A stretch of DNA of 64,000 nucleotides from Clostridium sp. CAG:343. Its GTDB lineage: Bacteria; Bacillota; Clostridia; TANB77; CAG-508. The DNA lies in assembly GCA_000431335.1 (NCBI GenBank), contig FR888055.1, forward strand, positions 1 through 64,000. Direction: 5' to 3'. Below the pieces are notes generated by a model. That model was given only the letters and a program-made list of their open reading frames with translations. It was not told the DNA's origin and searched no databases. A program made the translations under genes and the position numbers. Positions 34,054 through 44,586 of the stretch are shown here, piece after piece; the stretch's first letter is position 1, and each line of letters opens with the position of its first letter.

Positions 34054-35091
34054 TTGATTATAAAGTCTTTTAAAATTAATAAAAATTTAATAATAATCAT
34101 TACTATTATTATAACTTTATTTACTAGCATTATATTATTTTATTCATTTGCAAATGACACACAAGAAACTAATAATACTAACTTTATAAAATGGGTTGAT
34201 TTTAATATAACTTCTGAAGCTCTAAATTTAACAGCAAAGCTTGATATTGACTCACATAATAATAATAATAATGGAATAATATATAACTGGATTGAATTAT
34301 TAGCTTATCTAGCTTGTAAAAATGGTGGAGATTTTAAAAGTTTCAAAAAATCTGATTTAGATACTTTAGTAAATAAATTATCTAATGTTGAAACCATATC
34401 AGATTTGACAAATAATTTAAAATTCTATGATTATTACTATGAAAGTTACTCTGCTGTACTTAGCAACTTTATTGGAAATTACGAAATTGAAACAGAAAAT
34501 GAAGATGGTACAAAATCTTTTAAATCTCGTTATGGTTTAAAAGCATTTTTACCAATTGCTAAAAATTATTCTTTTTCTCATTATGATGACTTTGGAAATT
34601 CGAGATCTTATGGATTTAAAAGAACTCATTTAGGAAATGATTTAATGGGAAGTATTGGCATTCCAATTATTGCTGTTGAATCTGGTATAGTAGAAAATTT
34701 AGGCTGGAACCAATATGGCGGTTGGAGAATAGGAATTAGAAGTTTTGACACAAAAAGATATTATTATTATGCACATTTAAGAAAAAATCATCCCTATGTA
34801 GAAGGTTTAGAAGAAGGAAAAACAGTTAATGCTGGTGATGTAATAGGATATTTAGGAATGACTGGATATAGCACAAAGGAAAATGTGAATAATATTAATG
34901 TTCCTCATCTTCATTTTGGTATGCAACTAATATTTGATGAGTCTCAAGTAGATAGTCCTAATGAAATTTGGATTGATGTTTATCAAATTATTGAATTCTT
35001 AAAAAATTCTCGTTCTGAAGTTTATATGAATAATAAAGAAACAAAAGATTATGTTAGAAAATATGCATTTAATGAAAATACTTCTTTTTAA
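34054..35091 (+). CDS. M23 family metallopeptidase, membrane anchored
   Basis: About 345 residues with an N-terminal membrane anchor and a C-terminal LytM/M23 domain: HLGNDLMGS (H-x3-D metal pair), YYYYAHL, GYLGMTGYS and VPHLHFG (H-x-H), all conserved. Length and layout fit a peptidoglycan endopeptidase or a spore-type M23 protein acting outside the membrane. The frame is open further up, but GGGGTGAG is placed for a TTG at 34054, which gives a normal signal anchor; I take TTG as the start with some doubt. Confidence 0.8.
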   Translation: MIIKSFKINKNLIIIITIIITLFTSIILFYSFANDTQETNNTNFIKWVDFNITSEALNLTAKLDIDSHNNNNNGIIYNWIELLAYLACKNGGDFKSFKKSDLDTLVNKLSNVETISDLTNNLKFYDYYYESYSAVLSNFIGNYEIETENEDGTKSFKSRYGLKAFLPIAKNYSFSHYDDFGNSRSYGFKRTHLGNDLMGSIGIPIIAVESGIVENLGWNQYGGWRIGIRSFDTKRYYYYAHLRKNHPYVEGLEEGKTVNAGDVIGYLGMTGYSTKENVNNINVPHLHFGMQLIFDESQVDSPNEIWIDVYQIIEFLKNSRSEVYMNNKETKDYVRKYAFNENTSF

Positions 35092-35123
35092 TATTATATT
35101 TTTAAACATTAACTTGCCTTAAC

Positions 35124-35152
35124 TTGCATTTTAATTATATCTGTGTTATAAT
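35124..35152 (+). promoter_or_regulatory. Promoter of the 67-aa protein gene
   Basis: TTGCAT (35124-35129), 17-base spacer, TATAAT (35147-35152). Confidence 0.65.
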
Positions 35153-35187
35153 TAATTTCTATACTATACAGAAAGGGGAGAGATTAT

Positions 35188-35391
35188 TTGAATTCTTTAG
35201 CAGATTTAGTTAAATGGTGTCTCATTGATCAGGCCTTTCAAAAAGGTCGTTGTAATGAGTCCATTATTGGAACAATAACAAAATCCGTTAACTATAACGG
35301 AAAAACATATGATGTTATTGTTACAATAACACCTGAAGACATCAAATCAAAGATGCAGTATTGCAATGATCACGTATACTACATCCATTAA
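35188..35391 (+). CDS. Small protein of unknown function, TTG start
   Basis: A 67-residue soluble protein (MNSLADLVKWCLIDQAFQ, ending in KSKMQYCNDHVYYIH) with two beta-strand-like stretches in the middle (SVNYNGKTYDVIVTITP). TTG start after AAAGGGGAGA. It has its own promoter and a strong terminator, which supports a real gene. No family recognised. Confidence 0.65.
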   Translation: MNSLADLVKWCLIDQAFQKGRCNESIIGTITKSVNYNGKTYDVIVTITPEDIKSKMQYCNDHVYYIH

Positions 35392-35398
35392 TCTCACC

Positions 35399-35440
35399 AC
35401 CACCCAAAAGCTTATATTGCTTACGGGTGGTTTCTTTTTA
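35399..35440 (+). terminator. Terminator
   Basis: Stem ACCACCC (35399-35405) / GGGTGGT (35425-35431) followed by TTCTTTTTATTTTTT. Confidence 0.85.
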
Positions 35441-36581
35441 TTTTTTCCCTAGTACAATATTGAATTCTTTATTTATCTTTCCTCTTATAATCTTTAAATT
35501 CACTTCATCATTTGGTTTTTTTGTATAAATATATTCTCTTAAATCATTCATAGTATTTAGCTCTATATTATCAATACTTGTAATAATATCTCCATTTTTT
35601 AATTCTGTATTATCTGCTGGACCATTACTAGTAATTTGCGCAACATAAATTCCCTTTTGAAAATTATTATTTAAATTTGTATTTAAATATGGTACTACTT
35701 CTTTATCATAAGCATAAATGCCTATAGTTGCTTCTTCAAAATTTCCTATTTGTTTAAAACTTTCAATAATTGGTCTTATAATATTAATAGGTATTGCAAA
35801 GCCAATTCCTTCAGCAGTAGATATTTTAACTGTATTAATTCCTATAATATCTCCATTTGGATAAATCAAAGGTCCCCCACTATTTCCAGGATTAATAGTA
35901 GCATCTGTTTGTATTAAATCTGTCATATAAGAAGATTTGCTTTCTTCTTCTATTTTTATTGTTCTATTTTTTGCACTTATTATTCCTGACGTTACAGTCC
36001 TTCTAAATTCAAATCCAATAGGATTCCCGAATTGCATATACCGTTTCTCCAACTCTTATGCTTTTAGAATCTCCTAAAGTAACATACGGTAAATTTTTCG
36101 CATTTATTTTTGTAATAGATAAATCTAAATCACTATCACTCCATACTACTGTTCCATCATAATTTGTCCCATTTTCTAACGTTATATAACATCTACTATA
36201 CTTACTGCCTGTCACATGTTCATTACTTACTATATATCCATCTTCTGTCACAATAAATCCTGTCCCTAGTCCTAATTCACTTTCTGAACTTTTTGATAAT
36301 ATGCTATTACCTGTTTCTTTTAATTTTGAAATACCCACAACCTTTTCTGTCGTTTCTTCTAAAACATCTGCAATTTTCTTGCTATTATTCTGAACGTTTT
36401 CCACAGTTTGTTCTTTTAATGTGGATTGTGTCCTTGTTGCAACATAATTATCATTAATTTCTATCTTTTGGTATGTATTATATAAATAAAAAGCAAAAAC
36501 CCAAAGAATTGATAAAATGATAAATATTTTTAATGATTTTTTTAAGTATTTTCTTTTTTTTATTTTTTTCAAATATTCCAC
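35438..36581 (-). CDS. HtrA/DegP-like serine protease, requires +1 shift at CGG
   Basis: Read with one skipped base this is a 380-residue S1C protease: membrane anchor at ~18-36, protease domain with His in SNEHVTG, Asp in SDLDLSITK and Ser in GNSGGPL, and a C-terminal PDZ domain (GPADNTELKNGDIITSI). The zero frame ends five codons after ATT CGG; skipping the C at 36029 gives ATT GGG AAT CCT, restoring the family-invariant AIGNP. Without the shift the product lacks the catalytic serine and the PDZ domain. The first part (184 codons) and second part (196 codons) together have the normal family length. A second, internal start for the downstream frame has no RBS. Regulated folding or degradation of envelope proteins is the family role. 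Confidence 0.85.
36027..36029 (-). other. CGG codon at +1 frameshift site (HtrA)
   Basis: Zero frame GCA ATT CGG GAA TCC; +1 frame after ATT is GGG AAT CCT ATT GGA. The shift codon is glycine in the conserved AIGNP motif. P-site codon ATT cannot re-pair well with TTC. Confidence 0.75.
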
Positions 36582-36734
36582 CTCAAAAATATTCTTTCCA
36601 ACTTTAGCAATTTTAAACTAAACTCTTTTTTTTTATGAAACTTTTAGTATCAGTTATAAAATTCTATTGACATTTTTAAGTAAAAAAATATATAATTTGA
36701 CTAAATAATACAATAAAGGTAAAAGGTGAATAAA

Positions 36735-39700
36735 ATGGAAAAGGATGTTTATGAGTTAACTAATGCTCAGAAAAGTATTTGGAATACAGAATTATTTTAT
36801 AATGGTTCTAATATTAATAATATTTGTGGTACAATAAATATTTTTGAACCACTTGATATTAATGCTTTAAAAGAAGCTCTTCATTTAATTGTTGCTGAAA
36901 ATGATAATCTTCACGCTCAATTTTATATTAAAGATGGTTGCATATATCAATCTTTTAAAAAAGATCTTGATTATAACATAGATGTTTTAGAAATTTCCTC
37001 TAAAACAGATTTGCGTAAACTTGAAAGAAAAATGAGATCTCATATTTTTGATATTTTACATTCAGATTTATTTGATTTTAAAATTTTCAAATATCCTGAT
37101 TCAACAGGTGGTGTTGTTGTTAACATTCATCATCTTATCTCTGATTCTTGGACTTTGGGTTTAATTGCAAAAAATATTATCAAGAAATATTATAGTATTT
37201 CTCATAATATTCCTATGGAAACCAATAAAGCTTCTTACATCGACTATATTAATTATGAACAAAAATATCTATCAAGTAATAAATTTCAAAAAGATAAAGA
37301 ATTCTGGCAAAACTATTTAGAAAATCGTCCAGATAGTATTACTATGCCTACTTTCAAAAAAAATATAAAACAAAACTTTTCTTACAAGGCGAAAAGAAAG
37401 ATACTTCATTTACCTTCTAGCCTAATAAAGAAAATGAATGACTTCTGTCATGCTCATAATGTCTCTTTATTCAATTTATTTATGGCTGTTTATTCTATTT
37501 ATATTGGTAGAGTTAATCATTCTAATGACTTTATTCTAGGTACACCTATCTTAAACAGAACTTCTGTTAGTCAAAAAGATACAATGGGAATGTTTATTAA
37601 TACTGTCCCTGCACGTATAAAAATAGAAGATAATTTAGACTTTTCTACTTTCGTTAGTCAAATTGCTACTAATTTTGCTTCTATTTACAGACATCAAAAA
37701 TATTCTTATCAAAATATCTTAGAAGATATAAGAAAGGAAAATTCTAAAGTTCCAAACCTTTATCAAGTACTTTTATCTTATCAAATAACTAAAATTAAAA
37801 CTGATGATGATATAAAATATTCTTCTGAATGGAGTTTTAATGGTTCTATTTCTGATGACTTTGACATTCATCTTTTTGACTTGAATGATTCTGGTTCTAT
37901 TAATATTGCTTATGATTATAAAATATCAAAGTATACAGATTTAGATATTAGACAAATTCATTCTAGAATTTTATATATAATTTCACAAATCTTAAAAAAC
38001 CCAAAAATAAATTTAAAAGACATTTTAATTACGACACCTAAAGAATTAAAAGCAATTTTAGCACTTTCAGAAAAAAATGATTGTTCTTATCCTTCTAATA
38101 AAACAATTTCTCAACTATTTGAAGAACAAGTACAACTAACTCCTAATAATATTGCTATTAAATACAATGGTTCTTATTTAACTTATGATGAGTTAAATAA
38201 AAAGGCTAATCAAGTAGCTCATTTTTTAAGAAATATAGGAATAAAACCAAATGATGTGGTTGCCATTCGCTTAAACAAATCTCTTGAAATGGTAGTTGGA
38301 ATTTTAGGTATTTTAAAAGCAGGTGGCAGTTATTTACCTATCGACTTATCTTATCCACAAGAAAGAGTATCTTTCATGTTAAAAGATAGCTCAGCAAAAA
38401 TCTTTTTAACAAACAAACTTCATCAAAAAGATTTAAATATTCCTATTGAATGTTATTTATTAGATAATGTAGATTCTAATCCTATTTATAAAAACGATAC
38501 TATTAATTTGCCTTGTCTTAATTCACCTGAGGATTTAATTTATATTATATATACTTCAGGCTCTACTGGTACTCCTAAAGGAGTTATGTTGTGCCATAGA
38601 AATGTTGTACGTTTAATAAAAAACAGCAACTTCCAGTTTGATTTTAACCAAAATGATGTATGGACTATGTTTCATTCAGTTGCTTTTGACTTCTCTGTTT
38701 GGGAATTATATGGCTCTTTATTATATGGTAGTAAATTAATATTAGTACCTGAGCCAACTGCAAAAGATCCTAAGAAGTTTTTGCAACTATTAAGAGATGA
38801 AAAAGTAACTGTATTAAATCAAACTCCTACTTATTTTTATAACTTATTAGATAGAGAACTTTTAAATACTGATAATTCTTTATCTGTTCGTTATATCATT
38901 TTTGGAGGAGAAGCTTTAAAGCCAAATTTAGTACGACCTTGGAAAGAAAAATATTCTTTTACTAAAATAATTAACATGTATGGAATTACTGAAACAACAG
39001 TTCATGTTACATTTAAAGAACTAAGTGATGAAGATTTGCTTTCTAGTGATTCTAATATTGGAAAACCAATACCTACTTTAAAAGTATACGTTATGGATAA
39101 ATATCTTAATATTTTGCCTTTTGGTGTAGAAGGTGAAATGTGTGTAAGTGGGCTTGGTGTTTGTAAAGGTTACTTAAATCGTCCTGAACTTAATAAAAAT
39201 AGATTTGTTAAAAATCCTTATTATCCTGATGAAATCTTATACCATTCTGCCGATAATGCTGTACTTGACTCTAATGGAGACTTGTATTATATGGGTAGAA
39301 TTGATAATCAAGTAAAAATTAGGGGATTTCGTATTGAAATTGGAGAGATAGAAAGCAAATTATTAAAACATCCTCATATTAATAAATGTGTCGTATTACC
39401 TAAAAAGAACGGAGATACAGACTCTTATCTTGTGGCATATGTAGTAATGGATGAAAAAGAATCTGTTGATAATTTAAAAACTTATATTTCTAAACTTGTT
39501 CCAGAATATATGGTACCAAACTTTTTCGTATTTTTAGACAAATTACCTCTTACTAGCAATGGAAAAGTTGATAGAAAAGCTTTATTATCAATGGAAATTA
39601 AAGTTGAAAAGAAGAAAAAATACATTGCTCCTAGAAATGATTTTGAAAAAACATTCCAGTCAATCTTAGAAAATTCTATGCATATAAAACAAATTGGTAT

Positions 39701-41021
39701 TGATGATAACATTCTAGAACTAGGTGCAGACTCACTTACTTTAATGAAAATTACAATAGAATTACTTGAAGAAAATTATCTTGTTAATATTCAAGATATT
39801 TATGAGTTAAAAACAATAAGGGAAATTTCAGATAATTTCTATTATCCTAAAAAATCTAATGTATATAAAAGGACCATTTCTGATAATATTTTTTACAACT
39901 TTAAAGAAGATTTTTCACCAGAAAAATTATCTGTAAAAAATATTTTATTAACTGGTGCTACTGGTTATTTAGGTGTTCATATATTAAATGAATTAATGCA
40001 CAAAACAAATAGTAATGTTTATTGCGTTGTTCGTCATAAAAATGGAAAAGACTCCAAAGAAAGATTATTAAATAAACTATCTTTCTATTTTGGAAACTCT
40101 ATGTTACAATATGTAGATAGTCGTATTCATGTATTAGTTGCAGATATTTCTTTACCACAATTAGGTTTATCTAATGAAGAATATCATAAACTAGGAGAAA
40201 CCATTGATTTGGTTATTCATTCTGCAGCTATTGTTGACCATTATGGTAATAAGGACTTATTTGAGCTAATCAATGTAACTGGAACTAACCATATCATTGA
40301 TTTTTGTAAAGATTTTTCTATTTATATGAACCATATATCTACTACTTCTATATCAGCTTCACTTCCTGAAAACGCAAAACCTAGTATTTTTGATGAACAT
40401 GTCCTTTACATAGGTCAAAATTATTCTGAAAATATTTATATAAAAACTAAATTTGAAGCTGAATACAATATTTTAGAAGCTATTTTGCACTCTGATTTAA
40501 AAGCATCTATTTATCGTCTTGGAAATATATGCGCTAGATACTCTGATGCGAAATTTCAAGAAAATGATGATAAAAATGCCTTCTTAAATAGAGTTATAAC
40601 TCTTTCTAAATTGGATAAATTAGCTAATTCTTTCTCTAATTTTAAGATTGATTTAAGCCCTGTTGATACTTGTGCAGATATTATCTCTTCTTTAATATTA
40701 CTTAATAGTAGTTATCAAAAAGTATTTCATATATACAATAATCAAGAAATAAAATTAGTTGATTTAATTAATCAATTAAAACCCGAAAATCAAAAAATTA
40801 AAGTAGTATCTGATGAAAAATTTTATGAATATATTAAAAACAAATCAGATATCTTAGGAATAATAAATGACTTAACAAGTAAATCTTCTTACAACTCTAA
40901 TATTATTATGAAAAACGATTTTACTATTAATTACATGAAAAATTCACATTTATCTTGGCCAACAATCGACAAAAATTATATTAATAAATTCTTTAAAAAA
41001 TATATTAACAAAGGAGACTAA
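36735..41021 (+). CDS. One-module NRPS (C-A-T-R), predicted threonine
   Basis: About 1428 residues. Condensation domain ~1-440 with HHLISDSW (active His; the usual Gly after Asp is Ser). Adenylation domain ~455-950 with YTSGSTGTPKGV, MYGITETT and NGKVDRKAL. Carrier domain near 998 with LGADSL (Ser for phosphopantetheine). Terminal reductase ~1070-1428 with TGATGYLG and a YIKTK Tyr-Lys pair. Aligned to GrsA, the specificity residues read D-F-W-N-I-G-M-V-H, the known threonine code. Expected product: an N-acyl threonine released as aldehyde or alcohol. The C domain at the very N terminus suggests acyl starter condensation. AGGTGA fits ATG 36735. A histidine kinase gene follows 5 bases after the stop. 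Confidence 0.9.
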   Translation: MEKDVYELTNAQKSIWNTELFYNGSNINNICGTINIFEPLDINALKEALHLIVAENDNLHAQFYIKDGCIYQSFKKDLDYNIDVLEISSKTDLRKLERKMRSHIFDILHSDLFDFKIFKYPDSTGGVVVNIHHLISDSWTLGLIAKNIIKKYYSISHNIPMETNKASYIDYINYEQKYLSSNKFQKDKEFWQNYLENRPDSITMPTFKKNIKQNFSYKAKRKILHLPSSLIKKMNDFCHAHNVSLFNLFMAVYSIYIGRVNHSNDFILGTPILNRTSVSQKDTMGMFINTVPARIKIEDNLDFSTFVSQIATNFASIYRHQKYSYQNILEDIRKENSKVPNLYQVLLSYQITKIKTDDDIKYSSEWSFNGSISDDFDIHLFDLNDSGSINIAYDYKISKYTDLDIRQIHSRILYIISQILKNPKINLKDILITTPKELKAILALSEKNDCSYPSNKTISQLFEEQVQLTPNNIAIKYNGSYLTYDELNKKANQVAHFLRNIGIKPNDVVAIRLNKSLEMVVGILGILKAGGSYLPIDLSYPQERVSFMLKDSSAKIFLTNKLHQKDLNIPIECYLLDNVDSNPIYKNDTINLPCLNSPEDLIYIIYTSGSTGTPKGVMLCHRNVVRLIKNSNFQFDFNQNDVWTMFHSVAFDFSVWELYGSLLYGSKLILVPEPTAKDPKKFLQLLRDEKVTVLNQTPTYFYNLLDRELLNTDNSLSVRYIIFGGEALKPNLVRPWKEKYSFTKIINMYGITETTVHVTFKELSDEDLLSSDSNIGKPIPTLKVYVMDKYLNILPFGVEGEMCVSGLGVCKGYLNRPELNKNRFVKNPYYPDEILYHSADNAVLDSNGDLYYMGRIDNQVKIRGFRIEIGEIESKLLKHPHINKCVVLPKKNGDTDSYLVAYVVMDEKESVDNLKTYISKLVPEYMVPNFFVFLDKLPLTSNGKVDRKALLSMEIKVEKKKKYIAPRNDFEKTFQSILENSMHIKQIGIDDNILELGADSLTLMKITIELLEENYLVNIQDIYELKTIREISDNFYYPKKSNVYKRTISDNIFYNFKEDFSPEKLSVKNILLTGATGYLGVHILNELMHKTNSNVYCVVRHKNGKDSKERLLNKLSFYFGNSMLQYVDSRIHVLVADISLPQLGLSNEEYHKLGETIDLVIHSAAIVDHYGNKDLFELINVTGTNHIIDFCKDFSIYMNHISTTSISASLPENAKPSIFDEHVLYIGQNYSENIYIKTKFEAEYNILEAILHSDLKASIYRLGNICARYSDAKFQENDDKNAFLNRVITLSKLDKLANSFSNFKIDLSPVDTCADIISSLILLNSSYQKVFHIYNNQEIKLVDLINQLKPENQKIKVVSDEKFYEYIKNKSDILGIINDLTSKSSYNSNIIMKNDFTINYMKNSHLSWPTIDKNYINKFFKKYINKGD

Positions 41022-41026
41022 AACAA

Positions 41027-43079
41027 ATGAAGAAAAAAATTAACACTTGTTTTTTGCGAATTATTTTATTGTATTTAATAATTCCAATTTTAATAGCATT
41101 ATGTTTATACCCCGTCTTACCCAAGATACTAAATTATCCACCTGAGAGTGTAGATAATCAATTTCAAGTTGAATTTGATGGAGTTACATACACTCGGACA
41201 ATATGTTTTATTGATTATGATTATTGTATTTTGTAGCTTAATTATATTATTTATCAGAGCTTACTTGATATATAAACAATTTTATAAATTAAGTGAAAAT
41301 AATGAAAAACTATCATCACAAAAAAAGCTATTAATTTTACACAAAATCAGAGGTTTTTGCTATAATACACCTTACTTATTATATTTTCTAGAAATATTAT
41401 TACCTTTAATATTTTTACCTTTGACATTTATTATAATAGATGCTTATCCTGTAACTATTTTAAAAATATGTTTGATTTATTTATCATTTTTTACATTAGC
41501 ATCTGTAATAAGTTTTGTATTTTCAAAAAATGAATTTGGATATATATTAAATTTACTAAATACAATGTATCCTGATTTGATGCAAAAAATAGAATTAGAA
41601 TATTCTGAAAAAAGAAGGAGTAAATTAAAATCACTCCCAGTCAAGTTAATATTACAATTTTCTCCTTTAGTACTTGTATCTTTAATCTTCATCTCTCTTG
41701 TAGGTTATGTACAAGCTTCTAAAAAAACTGGAGATATTTACTATAACTCTTATTTAACAATAATTTCTAATTCTTTTGATAAAGTTTTTGATTCAAAAGA
41801 AGAAATAGAAACAACTTTAAAAAATATAACATTATTAGATGACTCTCATCAATATTTTATTATTGATAGTAATGGAAATCAACTTGTATCAGATAATTCT
41901 AAATTAGAAAAATTTTTTGTTAAATATACTTTAGAAAAGTCAGAAATGCAAAATGGAAGAACATATGATTATTTTTGCTTAGATAGTGAAGGTATTGCAA
42001 TAAAATGTTATTTAACTAATGGTGATTTTTGTTATGCAGGTTTTAGATATAATACTATGCAACCGAAATTTTTAAAAGCTATTTTAACTTGTGATATTGT
42101 TTTATATATTATAATTTTCTTTATATTAGTTTATGTTTCTGTTTCACTTTCGAGAGAAATAAAAACAGTTTCAAATAAACTAAAAGAAATTGCTTCTACT
42201 AATAAAAATGATATTAATTTAAATAATAATTTAATTGTTACATCCGAAGATGAATTAGCAGACCTTTCTTTATCATTTAATTTAACACAAAGCTTTACTA
42301 AAAATAATGTAAATCAATTAAAATCAAACCAATCAATGTTAATGGAACGTGAAAGATTAGCTTCTTTAGGACAACTAATTGGTGGTATAGCACATAATTT
42401 AAAAACACCTATCATGTCTATCTCAGGAGCAGCAGAAGGTTTATCTGATCTTGTTAAAGAATATGATTCTTCTATTGATGATCCAGATGTAAACTCTCAA
42501 GATCATCACGATATTGCTAAAGATATGAATTCTTGGATTGTTAAAATCAAAGATTATACAGAATATATGTCAGATATTATTACAACAGTAAAAGGACAAG
42601 CTGTTAATCTTTCAAATGAAGAAGATATTTCTTTTACAATTGAAGAATTATTAAAAAGAGTAAATATCCTAATGAAACATGAATTAAAAAATGCTATTAT
42701 TTATTTAAATATTTCACTAAAAACTGACGAAAATACTATAATTCATGGAGATGTAAATAGTTTAGTCCAAGTAATTAATAATATGGTTTCAAATTCAATC
42801 CAAGCATATGAAGGAAAAACAGAACAAACAATTGATTTGATAGTTGAAAAAGAAGACAATAATCTACTTATTTCAATTAAAGATTATGCATCTGGACTAC
42901 CAGATAAAGTAAAAGAAAAATTATTTAAAGAAATGATAACTACTAAAGGAAAAAATGGAACAGGATTAGGCTTATATATGTCATATTCTACAATAAAAGC
43001 ACACTTCAATGGCAATATTACAGTTGATTCTGAATTAGGAAAAGGTACTACTTTTACTATAACATTACCTTTACAATAG
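41027..43079 (+). CDS. Membrane sensor histidine kinase, requires +1 shift at CGG
   Basis: With one skipped base this gives 683 residues: an N-terminal membrane segment, a short outer loop, further membrane segments at ~58-80, ~105-155 and ~215-235, an extracytoplasmic sensor region, another membrane segment with a HAMP-like stretch, HisKA with GGIAHNLKTPI (phospho-His) and an HATPase domain ending GKGTTFTITLPL. The zero frame from ATG 41027 ends 12 codons after ACT CGG. Skipping C 41195 gives ACT GGA CAA TAT, joining two membrane-protein frames with no gap. AAGGAG precedes the ATG; no RBS serves the second frame. Follows the NRPS directly and precedes a response regulator. Confidence 0.8.
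41195..41197 (+). other. CGG codon at +1 frameshift site (histidine kinase)
   Basis: Zero frame TAC ACT CGG ACA ATA; +1 frame after ACT is GGA CAA TAT GTT. GGAG lies 11 bases upstream of the CGG. P-site codon ACT cannot re-pair with CTC. Confidence 0.75.
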
Positions 43080-43097
43080 TTTTACTTATAAATAACT

Positions 43098-43160
43098 AAA
43101 AAATGAATTAAACTTAAAGTTTTATTTATAAAACATTACAAGTTTAATTCATTTTTATTT
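43098..43160 (+). terminator. Terminator after the histidine kinase
   Basis: Arms AAAAATGAATTAAACTT and AAGTTTAATTCATTTTT about 22 bases apart, followed by ATTTTAT. Confidence 0.75.
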
Positions 43161-43293
43161 TATATTATCACACTCAAAGTGTTACTATATAAAAATTGGT
43201 TATTTTTTACATAATTTTTTTAACAAAATCTATTGATTTTTCTAGCATTTATTAATATAATGTGAACAAATATTAATAAAATGGGGAATTAAT

Positions 43294-44361
43294 ATGAGAA
43301 AAGGATTGCAAAATTTAGAAAATAATGAAAATAATAATTATAAAATTATAGCCGTTGATGATGAAGAAGGTATTATTGATTCTTTATCTATATTTTTAAA
43401 AAGATCTGGCTATAATTTTACAGGTGTTACAGACCCTCAATTAGCAATTGAAAAAGTAAAAAATGAGCATTTTGATTTAATGATTTTAGACTTCATTATG
43501 ACTCCATTTCATGGTGATCAAGTAGTAGAAGAAATCAGAAAATTTAATAAAGACTTGTATATTTTGTTACTAACTGGACATAAAGATTTAGCTCCGCCTT
43601 TAGAGACAATTAAACGATTAGATATTCAAGGATATTGTGAAAAGGGAGACAAATTTGATCAGTTGCTTTTATTAATTGAGTCTGGAATTAAATCTATTAA
43701 ACAAATGAATCAAATCAAAAAAATTAATGATGAATTATCAGATACTTACGAAAAGTTAGAAAGTGCTTACTTAGAAAGTATTCAAACTCTACGTTATACA
43801 GTAGAAGCAAAAGATACTTATACTCGTGGTCACTCTGACCGTGTTTCTGAATATTCTGTTTTAATAGGAAAATATTTAGGATTACCAGAAGCAGATTTAA
43901 ATACTTTAAGAATTGGTGGTTTATTCCATGATATTGGAAAAATCGGTGTTCCTGACGCAATTTTACAAAAAAACGGAAAACTTGATGATGATGAATATTC
44001 TCAAATAAAGCAACATCCTAATATTGGTGTTCATATTTTGTCACACGCAAAAATATTTCAAAATATTTTACCAATTGTTGAACATCATCATGAAAAATAT
44101 GATGGTACTGGATATCCAGGCAAATTAGCTGGTGAAAATATTCCATATTTGGCAAGAATTGCTTCTATTGCTGATAGTTTTGATGCAATGACATCAAAAC
44201 GCGCTTATAGAGATTCTTTACCTATTGATATTGTTATTTCTGAATTCGAAAAATTTAGAGGAACTCAATTTGACCCTAATATTGATGATGTTTTCTTAGA
44301 TATTTTGAAAAATCATTATGACGAAATTGAAGAAATTAGAAATAAATATATGACAGAGTAA
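43294..44361 (+). CDS. Response regulator with HD-GYP output domain
   Basis: A 355-residue protein. Receiver domain at ~15-135 (VDDEEGIIDS, phospho-acceptor Asp in LMILDFIM, LLLTGHKD), a short linker helix, then an HD-GYP domain at ~160-350 (GHSDRVSEYS, GLFHDIGKIGVP, HHHEKYDGTGYP). HD-GYP proteins hydrolyse cyclic di-GMP. It probably receives phosphate from the upstream histidine kinase, linking that sensor, and perhaps the NRPS product, to c-di-GMP. It has its own leader after the kinase terminator. Confidence 0.9.
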   Translation: MRKGLQNLENNENNNYKIIAVDDEEGIIDSLSIFLKRSGYNFTGVTDPQLAIEKVKNEHFDLMILDFIMTPFHGDQVVEEIRKFNKDLYILLLTGHKDLAPPLETIKRLDIQGYCEKGDKFDQLLLLIESGIKSIKQMNQIKKINDELSDTYEKLESAYLESIQTLRYTVEAKDTYTRGHSDRVSEYSVLIGKYLGLPEADLNTLRIGGLFHDIGKIGVPDAILQKNGKLDDDEYSQIKQHPNIGVHILSHAKIFQNILPIVEHHHEKYDGTGYPGKLAGENIPYLARIASIADSFDAMTSKRAYRDSLPIDIVISEFEKFRGTQFDPNIDDVFLDILKNHYDEIEEIRNKYMTE

Positions 44362-44379
44362 AATATTTATTCATGTAAT

Positions 44380-44568
44380 AAAGAATAAGTCATATAATAA
44401 AAGATATAATAATTGAATGTGATTGAAGAATAAATTAGAAAATTTTAAAATAGCTAAATGAGGGAACCCAAAATTCTTTTGGGAAGTATCATTTAGCTAT
44501 TTTTAGATTTTATATTTGTTCGTATTGAGCCGAAATTATTATATTTTTTATTATATGACTTATTCTTT
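44380..44568. repeat. 189-bp inverted-repeat element with internal hairpins
   Basis: Perfect 21-bp terminal inverted repeats at 44380-44400 and 44548-44568. Inside, a stem AAATAGCTAAATGA / TCATTTAGCTATTT encloses CCCAAAA / TTTTGGG. It separates the convergent HD-GYP and tex genes. It may be a MITE-like element, a structured RNA or a bidirectional terminator; no coding capacity. Confidence 0.65.
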
Positions 44569-44586
44569 TATATAAAATTCTATATT

